In this document: one piece after another, positions 1-12,710 of the stretch | Layout: every line of letters begins with the position of its first letter | Numbering within the stretch: the first letter of the stretch is position 1 | Assembly: GCF_014356525.2 (NCBI RefSeq) | Contig: NC_052510.1 | Span: 20,300,532-20,364,531, forward strand | DNA length: 64,000 nucleotides | Source: Nilaparvata lugens | Taxonomy: Eukaryota; Arthropoda; Insecta; Hemiptera; Delphacidae | Direction: 5' to 3' | Notes under the pieces: generated by a model | Told to the model about the DNA's origin: nothing | Seen by the model: only the letters and a program-made list of their open reading frames with translations | Database searches by the model: none | Program-made: the position numbers and the translations under genes

Positions 1-1139
1 TAAAACTGGGTTGATATACAAAATACAGAAGCCGACTATCATTGAATCATGAAAAATAGAATGAGACAAAATGATACAATGAAATAAACTGTACTCGAGT
101 TTTTCGGGAGTCGACCCTATTGAGTGAATTCCAACAGCTGAGTAAGGTATTGGCTGTCTATTTAAAATGACCGATTCTATTGGATTTCTTTATGCATTAG
201 TATTTTTGTATATTCTGATATTGAATATGACTTTCAATTTTTTGAAATTCTTCCAGAGTTTGATTGTAATATTGTAACGGCAAGGCAAGGTAAGTGGACT
301 TATTCCACCCATATTGTTATACTACTTTTTTCGCATCATAGATTTTGACGAGGAAGAAACCAGAAATTTTAATATCGGATTATAAGCGATTAACCACGGT
401 TTATAAATTGAGCCGCTCTCGTCATCGCCACGCGTTCTGTACTCATGCCGTACCGGTGAGAGCAATGCTTTACAGTTGGTCTGAATGTGATCTAGAAGTA
501 ATCTAGATAATTTTGTCTAGAGCTTGGCTTGAAACGGCTAAAGTAAGATCAGGTCAGCACCTGATTAACATTGGTTTGCTATCCTTGTCTGTAACTTTTC
601 TACCTCTGTACCGTTGCCAAATCGTTTATTAGCTACAAGGAAATAATGAAATGGATGTTCAAATAGATTGAGATAAATTTTCTGGTTATTCATTCAACGA
701 ATTACCAGAATATTTCATATCAATCACGACCATTTATAATCAAATCATGAAAATATTTTTTGTCATAGTCATTCAATTTCAGCTGTTTTACATCCATGAA
801 ATCAAGCCGGTAAACAGCTGATTGTAGAACAATTAAACATATGATTCTCATTACAGCATACTATACTGTAATAAAATCATATGTTTTCTTTACAGTTGAG
901 TATTTTTCCTAGTTCCGAATTAGGAAGAGCAAGACTGGTACAAAAACCACCTTTAAGCTCCAGGTGGAAGTTTTGTCAACTACAATCAAGAAATTCCTGA
1001 TTCAAAACTTGTAAACTAGGTTATGTTTATAGAATGCATGTAGTAATGTCAGCACAAGCAGGTAATGTTTTCTGTTTCTTTTCTAGATTATTATGACAAA
1101 AAATAGTGTAAGTTACTTGGACTGTGCACGGATGAAATC
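1..1139. other. AT-rich non-coding stretch
   Basis: I recognise no gene, RNA or element end here. A modest CpG-containing patch lies near 408-470. The rest is AT-rich with only short open frames. Confidence 0.5.
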
Positions 1140-1165
1140 CTAGTCTCGGCTAACGCCTCGACTAG
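1140..1165. repeat. Short imperfect hairpin upstream of the LINE fragment
   Basis: The arms CTAGTCTCGGC and GCCTCGACTAG pair at 9 of 11 positions around a 4-base loop. It lies about 100 bp upstream of the recognisable LINE coding remnant. It could belong to an older repeat, but I cannot assign a family. Confidence 0.4.
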
Positions 1166-1261
1166 AAACATCATTCTCGCCTGCAAAAGGCCCCTTCCCG
1201 TTCTTGTGACTTAAGATACTATTTTTTAACAGTTAGTATAAGATTAGATATACCGGGATAG

Positions 1262-2222
1262 GTTGAATTACAACTATCTACTATTTGTCAGTGGTTCAAC
1301 AGCATCAATCTGCATCTTAATGTTAGTAAAACTGTTAGAATGACCTTTTCAAATCGTGTATGTTGTATTGGTTTATTGCTGGATGATGAGTTCGTTTCAG
1401 AGGTTGAAGTGTGTAAATTTTTAGGTATTCATCTGGATTCTAGTCTTAACTGGCAATCTCATGTGGATCATACTTGTTCTAAACTAAGTTCAGTGATTTT
1501 TATTTTAAGAACACTATCCCGCTATTGTACTTTCAATATACATATACTTATGTACTTAAAAGCATATATTTTGCTTTATTTGAATGTCATCTGAGTTATG
1601 GAGTAACAGTTTGGGGCAAGTCTTCTGAAAGAAATGTAAGAAAAATATTTACTTTACAAAAAAAAAGCCATTAGATGTATGTGTAAACTGACGAGATATC
1701 AGTCCTGCCGAGATTATTTTAAAATTAAAAGTATTCTCACATTTCCATCTTTGTTCATATACAAGACTATCCTTAGAACCGTTGATAATAATTTTCTACC
1801 CACTAATAGCAATATCCACAGTCATAGAACAAGAACTGCTAATAACTATCATTTACCTAATGTTAATTTAGCGATAGCAAAGAAAAATCCATTCTATCAA
1901 GGAATAATTTTTTACAATATGCTCCCAAATGAAATAAAATCTATTAAAACAAATAAAAATGTATTTAAAGCCCAATTAAAGAAATATTTATTGAATGGTG
2001 GCTTCTATTCCATAAAGGAATACATGGATAATTAGTGGATACATTTCAATAATATTGTGTACTTATCAATTAATAGCTGTGGTTGATAACTTATTGTACT
2101 TTTGTGTTTTGTACTTTGTGACATTGATCATTTTCATGTAATTTATTTGCTTTCATAATTGACGTTTGCCATATCTGTAATTGTACAGCTTTTATGCAAT
2201 AAAATATTTATTTATTTATTTT
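1262..2222 (+). pseudogene. LINE (non-LTR retrotransposon) ORF2 3' end, frameshifted, with 3' UTR and tail
   Basis: This is a dead copy of the end of a non-LTR retrotransposon polymerase. The frame from about 1262 reads through WFNSINLHLNVSKT and FLGIHLDSSLNW, the thumb-side reverse transcriptase motifs (W..N.L.LN..KT and .LG..LD..L.W) of jockey/CR1-like LINEs. It shifts frame near 1570, where the second frame gives CHLSYGVTVWG. It shifts again in the A-run near 1659-1668. A third frame (to 2035) gives CRDYFKIKSILTFPSLFIY and ends at a stop. An AATAAA signal sits at 2198-2203, followed by a (TTTA)n tail, as expected for a LINE 3' end. The endonuclease and catalytic polymerase domains are absent (5' truncation). 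The TAG at 1259 marks the left limit of readable coding. The exact clade is uncertain. Confidence 0.85.
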
Positions 2223-2539
2223 TATAGAAGGCGGTGGAAAAGGAAAAGTGGCAACATTGTGGCATCATTTCCAATTACTTTAACGAGAATCTCATTATTG
2301 GTCATTGGTTATTACTGCAAATAAGATTGAGGATTATAATCAGTAAAACTAACTAAAGCTGGTATAATTCTAAACAAGCCTGAATCTTCATTTTCATAAG
2401 TGATTTGAAACTATAATTTGAAACTAAATCGTAAAAGCCCACGTCATGAATAGAACAAACTAGAATAACAATAATTATAAAATATCTCTGCGAAACTACC
2501 CCACAATAATTGAAATGCAACTACAGTCCCACTGCATCG
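2223..2539. other. AT-rich non-coding stretch
   Basis: No gene or element end is recognised between the LINE tail and the GC-rich patch. Confidence 0.5.
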
Positions 2540-2870
2540 CGCCAGAATCTCAACAATTTCCATGAACTAGGTTGACGTTTTCCACAGCGTCGGAAAAGCG
2601 CCGAGACGTTGTCCAGCAAGACAAATGGCATTTCCCCCCCTCCAACCATCAGTGGAAAGCCTGACTAATTTCGCGGCGTTCCAGTTTCGCAAGACGGTTG
2701 GCGCCCTCACGCGTACACACGCGCGCCCGCTCAAAGCGAAGCCATTATTTCCGGAAGGATACGTACAAAACGCGTCCTTCAACCGAACAAAAAGAAAAAC
2801 ACATTCAACGACCGACGACTGCTTACTTACTGGTGGCGTGCGCTGATCAAAAGCCACAGAGATTTCGGCT
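2540..2870. other. CpG-bearing GC-rich patch
   Basis: This block stands out from the AT-rich surroundings by its many CpG dinucleotides (for example ACGCGTACACACGCGCGCCC near 2709). Open frames of 73-109 codons overlap on both strands, as expected when GC content rises and stops become rare. None resembles a known protein. It could be an untranslated exon, a regulatory element or a GC-rich repeat. I cannot decide which. Confidence 0.35.
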
Positions 2871-5416
2871 GCAGATAGACAAAGAAAAGGATTCATTTTT
2901 CTTCTTTTCCCTTTCCGTTCTATACAGAAAATAATCAGTAATCAATATACATTGTTGATTACACGAAAAATTGCTTCATGGCAACATTCCAGTATAGCTT
3001 AATCCTGCAAAATCTAAAATAAAAAAAAATTACAAACTAGGTTTCGGTTGCTGGTTTGATTTCTAGACCTTCTGATAGAAGTTGAGATGAGATACAGACG
3101 ATGTGGTGCAAATCGAAATGTTTACTCAGTCGAGTTGATTTTCAAACAATGTACAGGTAATAACTAGGATTCATGATTTGAGAAATTGGAGCATTATATT
3201 TTGAAAAACAAATTATAGACTATTATCTCCATTCAATATCTAGTATAAAGATACCCTTAGACCTTCTAGTTGATCTAAATATGCTAATGTTCAAATGTAT
3301 TCTCCAATTAAAAATCTGCAAGCTGCACTTGAATTGAAGAGAGCTGTTTGTGAAGGTTTGATGGATCGTGGCCATAGTTTCCAACTTGAAACAAATAATG
3401 AGAAAGGTATTTACAAATTCCAGTAGAATCCAGCAAAACAACTAATTAAAATTAAAGATTTTTCACTTTCCACAGCGAAAGAAAACCGAAAGTAATAAAT
3501 TATAGATATCCGACCGTTCTCGTTCCCAATGAACAAACAGGATTAAAAAACCGACTCAAACAACTCGAATGAGTTTCAAAATTTCCGACAACTTCTGCTG
3601 CTACTTGTGAAAGTTACAACTTGGGCATTAATACGAGACTAGAATAGAGTACCGGAAATAATGGCAATAATAAAAGGAATCGGAGAAGAAGGAGAGTCAG
3701 AAGAAGAAGAAGCATCAAAATAGGCAGTTAGCGAATCAAGTATTAAACGGGGTCACCCGTACGAAATCTGGGACAGCTGCGAAATAGCCAAACATTTCGT
3801 TGGAAGTGTGTGAGTGTGTGCATGTGTAACACACACACACACATGGCTAGTCATTCACTTTCCTATTCACGCCAGCTTATCTTCCATTCATGGGCCCGTA
3901 ATTATCATTCATGTTCATGCACTCATTAAAGTAATCAATTGTATTTTTCTGCATTTCAATTAGAACTACAAATGCCATTTGTCACTTTTACTTGTTTGGT
4001 GACATGCAAAACAAGTTATCATCGCTTGCAGAGCCACGTTACGAAGTGGAACAAATTTTAAAAACGATTACCGTACTTTATAGTTTGAAACCCAATATTT
4101 CATTTTTATCACTTATAATATTATCCATTAAATATTACTGAATTGTATATTGGATAAGTTCTTCTGCTTGTAGACACGCAGAGAATGTTTATTAGGCTAG
4201 TAAAAGTTGAATTTCAAAAAGGTAAAAGCTTTGGAAAACTTGGTACAAACAAATGAAAAGAAGAGATCAACTTTGTATTTTTTCACATGGTTGGCTACAA
4301 AATAGTTAACCAAGTAACAAAGTGTTGATAATTCTATGAAGTAACACTTTAGCTATAAAGGCATTACAATAGAAGACTCATTATTGAAGTATTCAACGTG
4401 GAGCCCCTGATTCCTAGTCGTATTCAGTACCTAATTGAAATTATTTTTCTATCATCAACCCATTCAACAAGATGAAAAAAACTATTGAATGTAGAATCTG
4501 CAAACCATACAGGACTTACTTCCAATATAGCGCAAACCGCATGCAAATTGGACCAATGAAACGTTTCCAGTGTCTACCAATAGCTTTACAAATGTCTGTT
4601 TTTATAAAATAATCATTTTTCATGTTATTTTTACAACAAAATCTGAAAGAGCACTCTTATTTTCAAAAATTCATCAATTGAGAAGCAACGGTTTCATTTA
4701 TTGAGATTTCCGTACTGTATCTGAATATTTTAGAACAAACTTCTTTGGAACTGTGTTTTATCAAATTATTATTAGAAAAAAGATAGTCACAAATATCCAT
4801 GAAAATTAAAGTTGAAATTCAGATGATTTCAAATTTACATGTAAATTCCAGTTGACTACAGATTAAAACAGAGAAGATTCCGAACAGAGAAACAGAGAAT
4901 TTTCCGAGCGAGATTTTCATCGCAGTTTTTCGGCGCACGTTATCGGGGACGTGGAAAATATTTGTGAAAGTGGAAAAGGGAAATGCCGCGAATTATTCCA
5001 GTCTGTTTATTCTGGTTGCAAGTCGCGTTCACTTATTGCCTTTCGTTTTCTTTCTCCTTCGTCCGGTTTGCCTTGCTCGGAACCGGTAGTGCGAAGAAAG
5101 AGAAAGAAAAACAGAAAACACATTCCTTTTCAACTCCTTTTCTTCTACTTCCCCTTTCAATCAACTTTCTTACAGAAATTAGCCGACTTCGACAGGAAAG
5201 TTGTATTAATGGTGAATGGTATATTTATGTGTATGCCTTTTAATAGTTGGAGTTCTAATTTCTTTTATTTCTTCAGGAGTAATATTCAACTTTTCTTTCG
5301 ACCAAGTTATTAACAAGTTGATCTACTTCACGATACTTTTGTGTCCTCATTATAAGCCGAGGTGCAAACGAACTTCTTATTTACATGTACATAAAAGAAT
5401 AGATTTTTCAATGTAA
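2871..5416. other. AT-rich non-coding stretch with a short GT/CA microsatellite
   Basis: A GT-rich then CA-rich microsatellite at about 3805-3845 can fold on itself. A weaker CpG-containing patch lies at about 4900-5100 and carries overlapping short frames with no recognisable protein. Nothing else is supported. Confidence 0.45.
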
Positions 5417-5442
5417 ACTATACTATAGGCCTATAGTATAGT
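5417..5442. repeat. Perfect 26-bp palindrome
   Basis: The sequence is its own reverse complement, centred on GGCC between 5429 and 5430, and reads ACTATACTATAG then its mirror. Related words (GTATAGGTC, GTAGTATAGGCC) follow to about 5480, so it sits in a small cluster of ATAG/CTAT repeats. Confidence 0.8.
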
Positions 5443-8400
5443 AAAGTAAAGTATAGGTCTATAAGCCTGTAGTATAGGCCCATTGGAAACAATATTATTA
5501 TTTGAATAAAGGATTAATTACTATCAAAGTTTGCAAGTTCAAAGATCTTTCTTGAGTTCAATATATTCATTGTATGTTATTATCTATGCAGTGAATTCCT
5601 GAAAATACCTATCACTAATATTAAAAAGGTTGTTGATATCTCGTGGAATTAATAAGAATACTGTATCATTTGTAACTTATTACTCACTGGAAGATTGAAC
5701 TTTATTCAATTAATTTATGAATCTTATTCAATAGAAAATTATGTACTTTCAAATTATATCATTGTGAACTACAATATTAATCTTGAAGTGAATGTACAGG
5801 TAATGACAGTTGTTAATCCTGAAATAAATTAAATTATACTCTATACTTTTGTATAATAGGTGAACTTTTATATTTACCTCACTTTACTTTTATATTACAC
5901 CAGCCCTTGATGGATTATCTTCTATGAAGAGAAGATTTTGAAATCAATTCAATTCAATTTATTTTTTCCTTCTGAATACAATTCAAAGCAGTTACATAGA
6001 ATCTTGAGCAATAAAGTTTATACAATTCAAGAAACGATATAATATACTTACTAAAAACAAACAACAAAATATAGAACTATACTAAACAATAAAACTCTTG
6101 AGCTATCACAATTTTATTCTTGTATAAAATTCTTGTATCAGATAGGAAAGAACTTACAATTTATTGAATGAATAGAAAATTATGAAGTTGGTTGAAGGTA
6201 ATGAAGAAGAAGATTATGTTGAAGGGTTGAGATAGTGTCGAAGAGATTATATGATGGATATGCATTTTCCCTTCCATTCACAAGTATACTACTCTCATAT
6301 TGAAAAAAATTTTCCACCTACCATAATGTTTTACATTTCCCTATGTCTGCAGTACTCTCATATTAGATTATACTGATTTATAACAATTTGTAAGTGAACT
6401 ACTTCTCCAATCACAATACAAATTTATGTGAATAATACGAAATTGTGTTTTGTCGCATTCCTATATGAGCTCTCGCCTCACAAACATATACAATAAACAA
6501 AATTAATAGGAAGCATAGAGCAGATGAATTATCATCAAACAAAATTACAATAGAAATATAAAACAATAGCAAGACAATTAGGTTTCATGAATCAATAGAC
6601 AGTATTTGGCACGGTTGAACACAGCTGTTAGGAACCCACACAGGCATCCAGATAAATAAATTTGATCAAGCAAGAATGCATGCAGCCTAAATAGCTTATG
6701 TGTTCTGTTCTAGTATAATAATAGCAGCATATTTGGGACAAGACGTTTAGAAACTTGGAAACTCTCAGCTCTCCAACTCAGTCGGTTTTACTATCGGGTT
6801 ATTTATCACAACATCTTTGGCTGTTGTCTTCAATTTTTTCCAACGTTCCATATTTTATTTCTTGTGTCGAGTCATTCTGATATTGCAATAAAAATATCTC
6901 CAAGTGCAATAAAACTATTTTGTTATGTACGACCTACTTTGTAATGCTATACTGAATTTTCTCGGAATTCTAAAACTGTCTCAAATCCTGTAGTTGCATC
7001 TCAAATAATATCGGGAGAAGTTTTAGATTTTGTGTGATTTCCGTCCCTTATTTTGCTGATTTTCAGATGAATAAATAATATAAATAGGGGAAAAATTGGG
7101 GGCAATTGATTTACAACAGAAATTAATTTGTTGCATGTGGGTGAGGGGAGAAATAAATACCAAAACTGGAAATTTCAGTAGATTCAAGGATAAAATGAAA
7201 TGCTGAAAGTAGAAAGAAATAATGTTCCAAGTACTACGTACATTATTGAAGCTTATATAATTATTATCTAACAGAAAAAAAATTACAAAGATGGTAACCT
7301 TCAGTCATTATTGAAAGTTGACATATTAAAACATGACTTTATTGTAAAAAGGGAATTCAATTATCACACATAAAAAAATTGATTTAATTTCATGAAAAAA
7401 GCCCAGTATACACGTTTTCGTATGATGGCTCCCTTGTTTTGATGAGTATGATGACCACAAAAGTCTTGGGCTTGTTAGTGATTAATTGAAACAAAAAAAA
7501 TTAGGATAGAGAATAAATGGACCTACTACAGAACTACAGGCTTCGGTTTGTTCCGAACCACTTTTTACAAATACGTATTTATGTTTGGAGCATGGTGCAT
7601 CCATGTTCATAGATAAATAGGTTGCAGCAATTAAATGAAGAACTCGCAAGACTACTGAGCACATGCAAGATGCAATTATTAGACATTGAGATGCTTCATA
7701 TGTTATTTGCAACAATTAAGTAGTGAAAGGTATTCAAGAGTTTTATCACGAGAGAGGAATAAAGATGACAGATTATTGGGAGAGAGAGAGAAGTGAGCTG
7801 CGGAGATGCACTTTCATTTGTGAATTAGGCCATGATAGTTTGAGGAAGAGTAGTAAATGAAGGCTATTAAAAATAACTGAAACGGTAACAAACATGAACA
7901 CCTCAACATGCAAATAGAAATGAAATTTTTCAATTCAGATAATGATACAGCATTGTAGTTAGAGGATCGAGATTTGCATGTAATGTACAATATTTGATTT
8001 TTTTCAATTAATCATTTTTTTCAATCAATTTTCTTCTTATAGTAAGGTCCACATTATAATTATAGCAGTAAAGGAAGATAGGAGAACAGCGTTGCTGATT
8101 CTCTGCCTTGCCACTGCCTTTGATAGAGGATAGCTGATACACATAAATGTGATGTAATATTAGTTTTTCATTCTTGTTTAAATTAATCAATTATATTTTA
8201 TTCGTCAAGAAAATATATTTTTCAAAAATTAAATAATAATTGAGATGAAATATTTTGTTAATTAATTTGATTTCTACTTTGTTAAAAAACTATCTGACAA
8301 CGTTGCTGTTTTAGAAAAGGATGTCGCTATTTGTCAAATGATAGACAAATATGGCAATACGAATGTTAATCATATACTGACATTATAACATCGGCCTCAC

Positions 8401-10143
8401 TATAGATACTCAAAAGAGTATTGGAAATCGTATGAGAAATCAGATTTGTTAAATTGTCTAAAATTTGAGCTTGAAATGAACAGACAGCATACGTATATTA
8501 TACTGTATGTCTGTATATACTTGTGGAATTGGATGCAAAACATGAAGTTTATATTAAATCTTATAAGTCAAATTAAATCATATTCATAGTGATTCTGAAG
8601 GTAAATATTTTCAAGTATACACTTTCTAAGTTATAAGTTGGAGGGAGTGACACAAATACGTTCTTGTAAGAGCACTATATTCTTGTAAGAAATACATTTC
8701 TTACATTCTTACACGACATTTTTTGAGGTACGTCTTTGTTGTCTAGCAACAATATGCTTGAACTGAATTGATTGATAGGGAACCAAGTGAAACCTATCTA
8801 GGTTTGATATCAAAAATCGTTCTTAAAAACAAAGTGACCGAATTGAATGACTCATTGAACCCCATTTTAATCGGTAAAATCGACAATCATATTCAACTGT
8901 TTGGAATAATGTTCAAGATTTCCTCTAATCAAATCACACCTCGTATGCAAATCACCGTATGGCCCAGATCTGTGAGAATTGAGTACGCAAAATAGAAGAA
9001 TTGTAACATTTTATTCAACTTTTATGTATTTCATGAGTGTGCTTCTGTCTATGAATCTCTCTATTAAATCTCTCTATAATTTGAAATACTTTTATTTTGT
9101 TAACACTTCAAAATTCTCAATAAATAATTAGTCATAGATCGATCCTATCATTTGAACACAATATCAAGTAACATATATCGACCGAACTAAAATTATAAAA
9201 ATAGATCATTATCAATAATAGACGCTTGAGCCGAAAAAAAACGTAGACAAATATGATCAATTTGAATTACAAATGAACAGAACAAAAGACCGACCCTATT
9301 GAAAATGAAAAACACTTAATTTCAAATCCTCAGTACGAATTTAGAAAATTCATGCTCAGAGAAGAGGCAAGGTCTCATTTGCGTCATAAAAATTGAGGAT
9401 TGACGTACTCCAGACCCAGGTGTTGGCCCGAAATAAAAGTTTCTAATAGCAAAGTTCCAACTTGTACTTGAAAAGGAAGGTAAACCAAAAATTTTAATTA
9501 AAAATTGAACGTGATAGATGTCAATTGTTGTAATATGACGCACAAGTTGTTTATAACAGATCTAAAAAACACAATGAGTAATAATAATTTTTAATTTCAA
9601 TAACTATAAAAAAAATTATCTACGCTTATGAAACACGTGTATTAAGTGGGCCTACTGGATTAATTATACACTGGTAAATTAGTTGATCAAATGTAATAGA
9701 ACAGCAGAATGCCTAAGAAAATATCCAAAGAAAAGCTGCATTCCAGAAGGAAGAGAGAGACCAAAAAGTGAGAGGATGGAATGAGAAACGATTTCTGAAA
9801 AATGGGATATAGAAGACGAAAGACAGAGGACCGAGAAGCGTGGAGAGCTATAGTGGAGGCGGCCAAGACTCATATTGAGCTGTAGTGCTGAATGTGAAAA
9901 GTCAAATACTGAAGAACTCAATTAGTATGATCACACCTCAAGGCCGGGAAGTATGTGTTAACGGGACAACCATGATGTATCCAGTCAATTTCATGTGAGT
10001 CTCGTAACATATAAATGGCCTAGTTACGTATAATAATTTCGTATAATAATTTCCACCACACAACCAGTCAATATAATGTAGAAAAGTGAAGAACAACAAA
10101 AAATGTAACTGAAACAACCTAAAAACGAACTAATAAAAAAGGT
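5443..10143. other. AT-rich non-coding stretch
   Basis: I see no supported gene. A T-rich segment at 5945-6110 resembles an inverted LINE or SINE 3' tail but has no readable coding. The 75-codon frame at 8768-8995 and the 77-codon minus-strand frame at 7482-7715 match no family I know and are probably chance. Confidence 0.4.
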
Positions 10144-10194
10144 GCACGACAAGAAGGCCCCTGAAATGGTGGAAACAAGGCCTTCTCGTCGTGC
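10144..10194 (-). repeat. 16-bp-arm hairpin
   Basis: GCACGACAAGAAGGCC at 10144-10159 is matched by GGCCTTCTCGTCGTGC at 10179-10194 across a 19-base loop. The single difference is A:C as plus-strand RNA but a U:G wobble as minus-strand RNA, so the minus transcript would pair along the whole stem. The stem is GC-rich within AT-rich DNA. It is shorter than a typical animal pre-miRNA stem, and it could instead be the ends of a tiny inverted repeat. Confidence 0.65.
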
Positions 10195-11899
10195 CTAAAG
10201 AAGAATGCCATTAAATCATTAAACTATGCTATAAATAAAAGTAATCAGAAAGAAATCACTTTCTGTGCAATTATCAGTGTTTATTTGCATGAATGAAGAT
10301 ATTTTGTCAGTGGAATGCAAGTTAATAAAATACTTTCCTCACTAGTCTTCTGAAAAAATTGTTTCATATTAATTTTCCTTTGACACTTTTTTTAAGTCAA
10401 TTATTAACCCTCCTAAGAATGGGAATCAATTCTTACTTTTCCATATAATGTCAATCCCATACCTGTATTGATTTCCATTATGAAAACACTTGTCACGAAA
10501 ATCGTTTACTAATTAAAAAAAAAAACTGATGATGAGATGATGATTATATTCTCAGTCAACTTGTATGAACCCGGAAAAAATATCATCCGCCAATAGAACA
10601 CTATCAGGGTCTATAATTAATTACAACAAGTCGTAATAAACCTTTTTTCTACGCATTTGGAGCAAAGGTTTTCGAAAATTAAAACTGTACAAGTGTTATC
10701 AGTCAAGTTCTGTTGTAATTTTCGCTTACTAACGTCAACAGATACGATAACAGTTTTATTAACCGTGGTCAGTGTTTCAACTGTCTGCAATTTCTCAATC
10801 GACTACCTTCTTGATAAATCGATTTCCGGTTATTTTGTTGCAAAAACTGAATAATTGAACATAAATCTCGTACTTTTCGCTCTCACAATGTTAGTTAGCA
10901 AATTGGTATCGAATCAAGGTTATCCAACACAAATAGAGTAAGTTATATGAAATGCAAAAATCTACCAAGAAAACGTCGCAATGTGGATACTTATGTGGGA
11001 GATATCCAGGAATAATTTTGGAGTAAAACGTACCATTGGTGTTGCATCGATTTATTACCGTAGGGCAGTACTTTACAAACATGATCAGACGAAGATCAAC
11101 GATTATTTGCCCATACATGATACTTTGATATCGGATAATCAGTGCATAAATATGAATTGAAATATAAGATATATTCTTACTGACTGAATCATGCTTTCGG
11201 ATCCATCGCGGCCCATTATGAATTTAAAATTACATATTTCTCTCATAAACATAGTCTCAAATTCTTCATTAATACCTCGACTTAAAACTAGACTAGTATA
11301 CATAACTATTAACTCTCACTAATGCTAACTCTTCCTTCTTTATGATATCAGCAGCCGCAGTAATCAAATCAGTGTATCATAATGTACATAAAACAGACAA
11401 TCACAATCCTCAACCATATCATTCCCACTTATATAACCAATACAATAAAATAGCCAAGATGAACTAAATCGTTTCGTTTTAAATATAAATTCGATCTGAA
11501 TATAGATTTCGTTTTTCTATGCTGTAACACATCAAAGTAACAACTATGTAACATTGTATCAATTGACTATCAACCACAGCAGGAAAGAGAAACACAGAAT
11601 CGGGATCAACCCAAAACTTGGAACTCTACATTTTCGAGAATTCTCCCGATACAAATTAATTTAGCGCCAACGTCGCGAAGTTTTTGTTGCTGAATCGACG
11701 CCATAATACATGTATAATATGCATGAAACTTCATCGTATTGTGTGAAATATTTCCGCAAAATCTGTTGAAATACTCACGAGTACATAAATAGACAGTGTA
11801 AATTCTATATGAACTGAGAGTACAGGGACCATTTGAGGGTATTATAAACCCGTTCCCTAGTCGACAAACCCTAGCAACGTTGACAATAATATGAAACCG
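10195..11899. other. AT-rich non-coding stretch
   Basis: No recognised gene. A 129-codon minus-strand frame (11606-11995) overlaps the right end. It has no recognisable domain and merges into the tandem array, so I treat it as fortuitous. Confidence 0.4.
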
Positions 11900-12710
11900 T
11901 ACGCTCTTCTGCGCTTGGAAATACAATGACAATAAAACTGGGTGAATCATTCCTATACTACATTGTAATACAACCAGCTTTATTCGGGCTCCCAAATTTT
12001 GTTAGGACCACACTTTACCGCAGTACATGAACACAGTACACGTCAACTGATCTATTGTACTTGAATACAGTTTTCCATTGCCAAAAAGTTTCATTTTCCT
12101 CGAGTTTGTGGAGTCCACAGTTCATAACAGTACATGTATACGTGAATTGAACTTGATGTTTATTTGTACATATATTGTTCTTGATTACAGTTTTCCATAG
12201 CCCAAATTTCATTCTTCTTCGATTCGCAATTTGCCCACAATTTGTGAGGTCTACAGTAGTGAACGTCATAAATTGATCTCTACTGCTTTGGATACAGTTT
12301 TTTATGGCTAAAGCTTCCTATTCTACCAGAGTTTCCATTCTTATACGAGCAGCCCAAATTTTGAGAGAACCTCTGTTTTGTATGTCATGAACTCTACTTG
12401 AATATTAATATGCAGTATCCTGCTGTTTGAATACAATTTTTCAATGTCAAAACTTTTCATTGTATTTTCAAACGTTTGGTTGGAAGGACCATAATACGGT
12501 TCTGCATGTAAGCGGCACAAATAATTGATCTGTACACCTTGCATACAGTTTTTTATTGCCGAAAAGGTCCATTCTGCTTGAGTTTCCATTGTATTTTCAG
12601 CTGCCAGAATTTTGTCGGGACATCAGTGGAGCATACAAGCCATAAATTGATCTCTATTGGACGAATACAGGTTTCCATTGCCGAAAATTATTATACAGTT
12701 CATAATTGTA
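11900..12710. repeat. Diverged tandem array of ~120-bp units
   Basis: A GAATACAG anchor followed by TTTTCCATTGCC-AAA recurs at about 12063, 12183, 12290, 12429, 12541 and 12663. The spacings are 120, 107, 139, 112 and 122 bp. Each anchor is preceded by a version of CATAAATTGATCTCTACTG (clear at 12268 and 12642) and, further upstream, by a CCCAAATTTTG-GAGGAC-like block (from about 11986). A weaker seventh anchor may lie near 11918. The spacing is not a multiple of three and the units are full of stops, so the array is probably not coding. Three consecutive minus-strand frames of 82-129 codons run across it, but their peptides do not repeat cleanly. Confidence 0.65.

Noticed and set aside
11606..11995. 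129-codon minus-strand frame
   Set aside because: No recognisable domain. It runs into the diverged tandem array, and neighbouring frames do not form a consistent repeated peptide.
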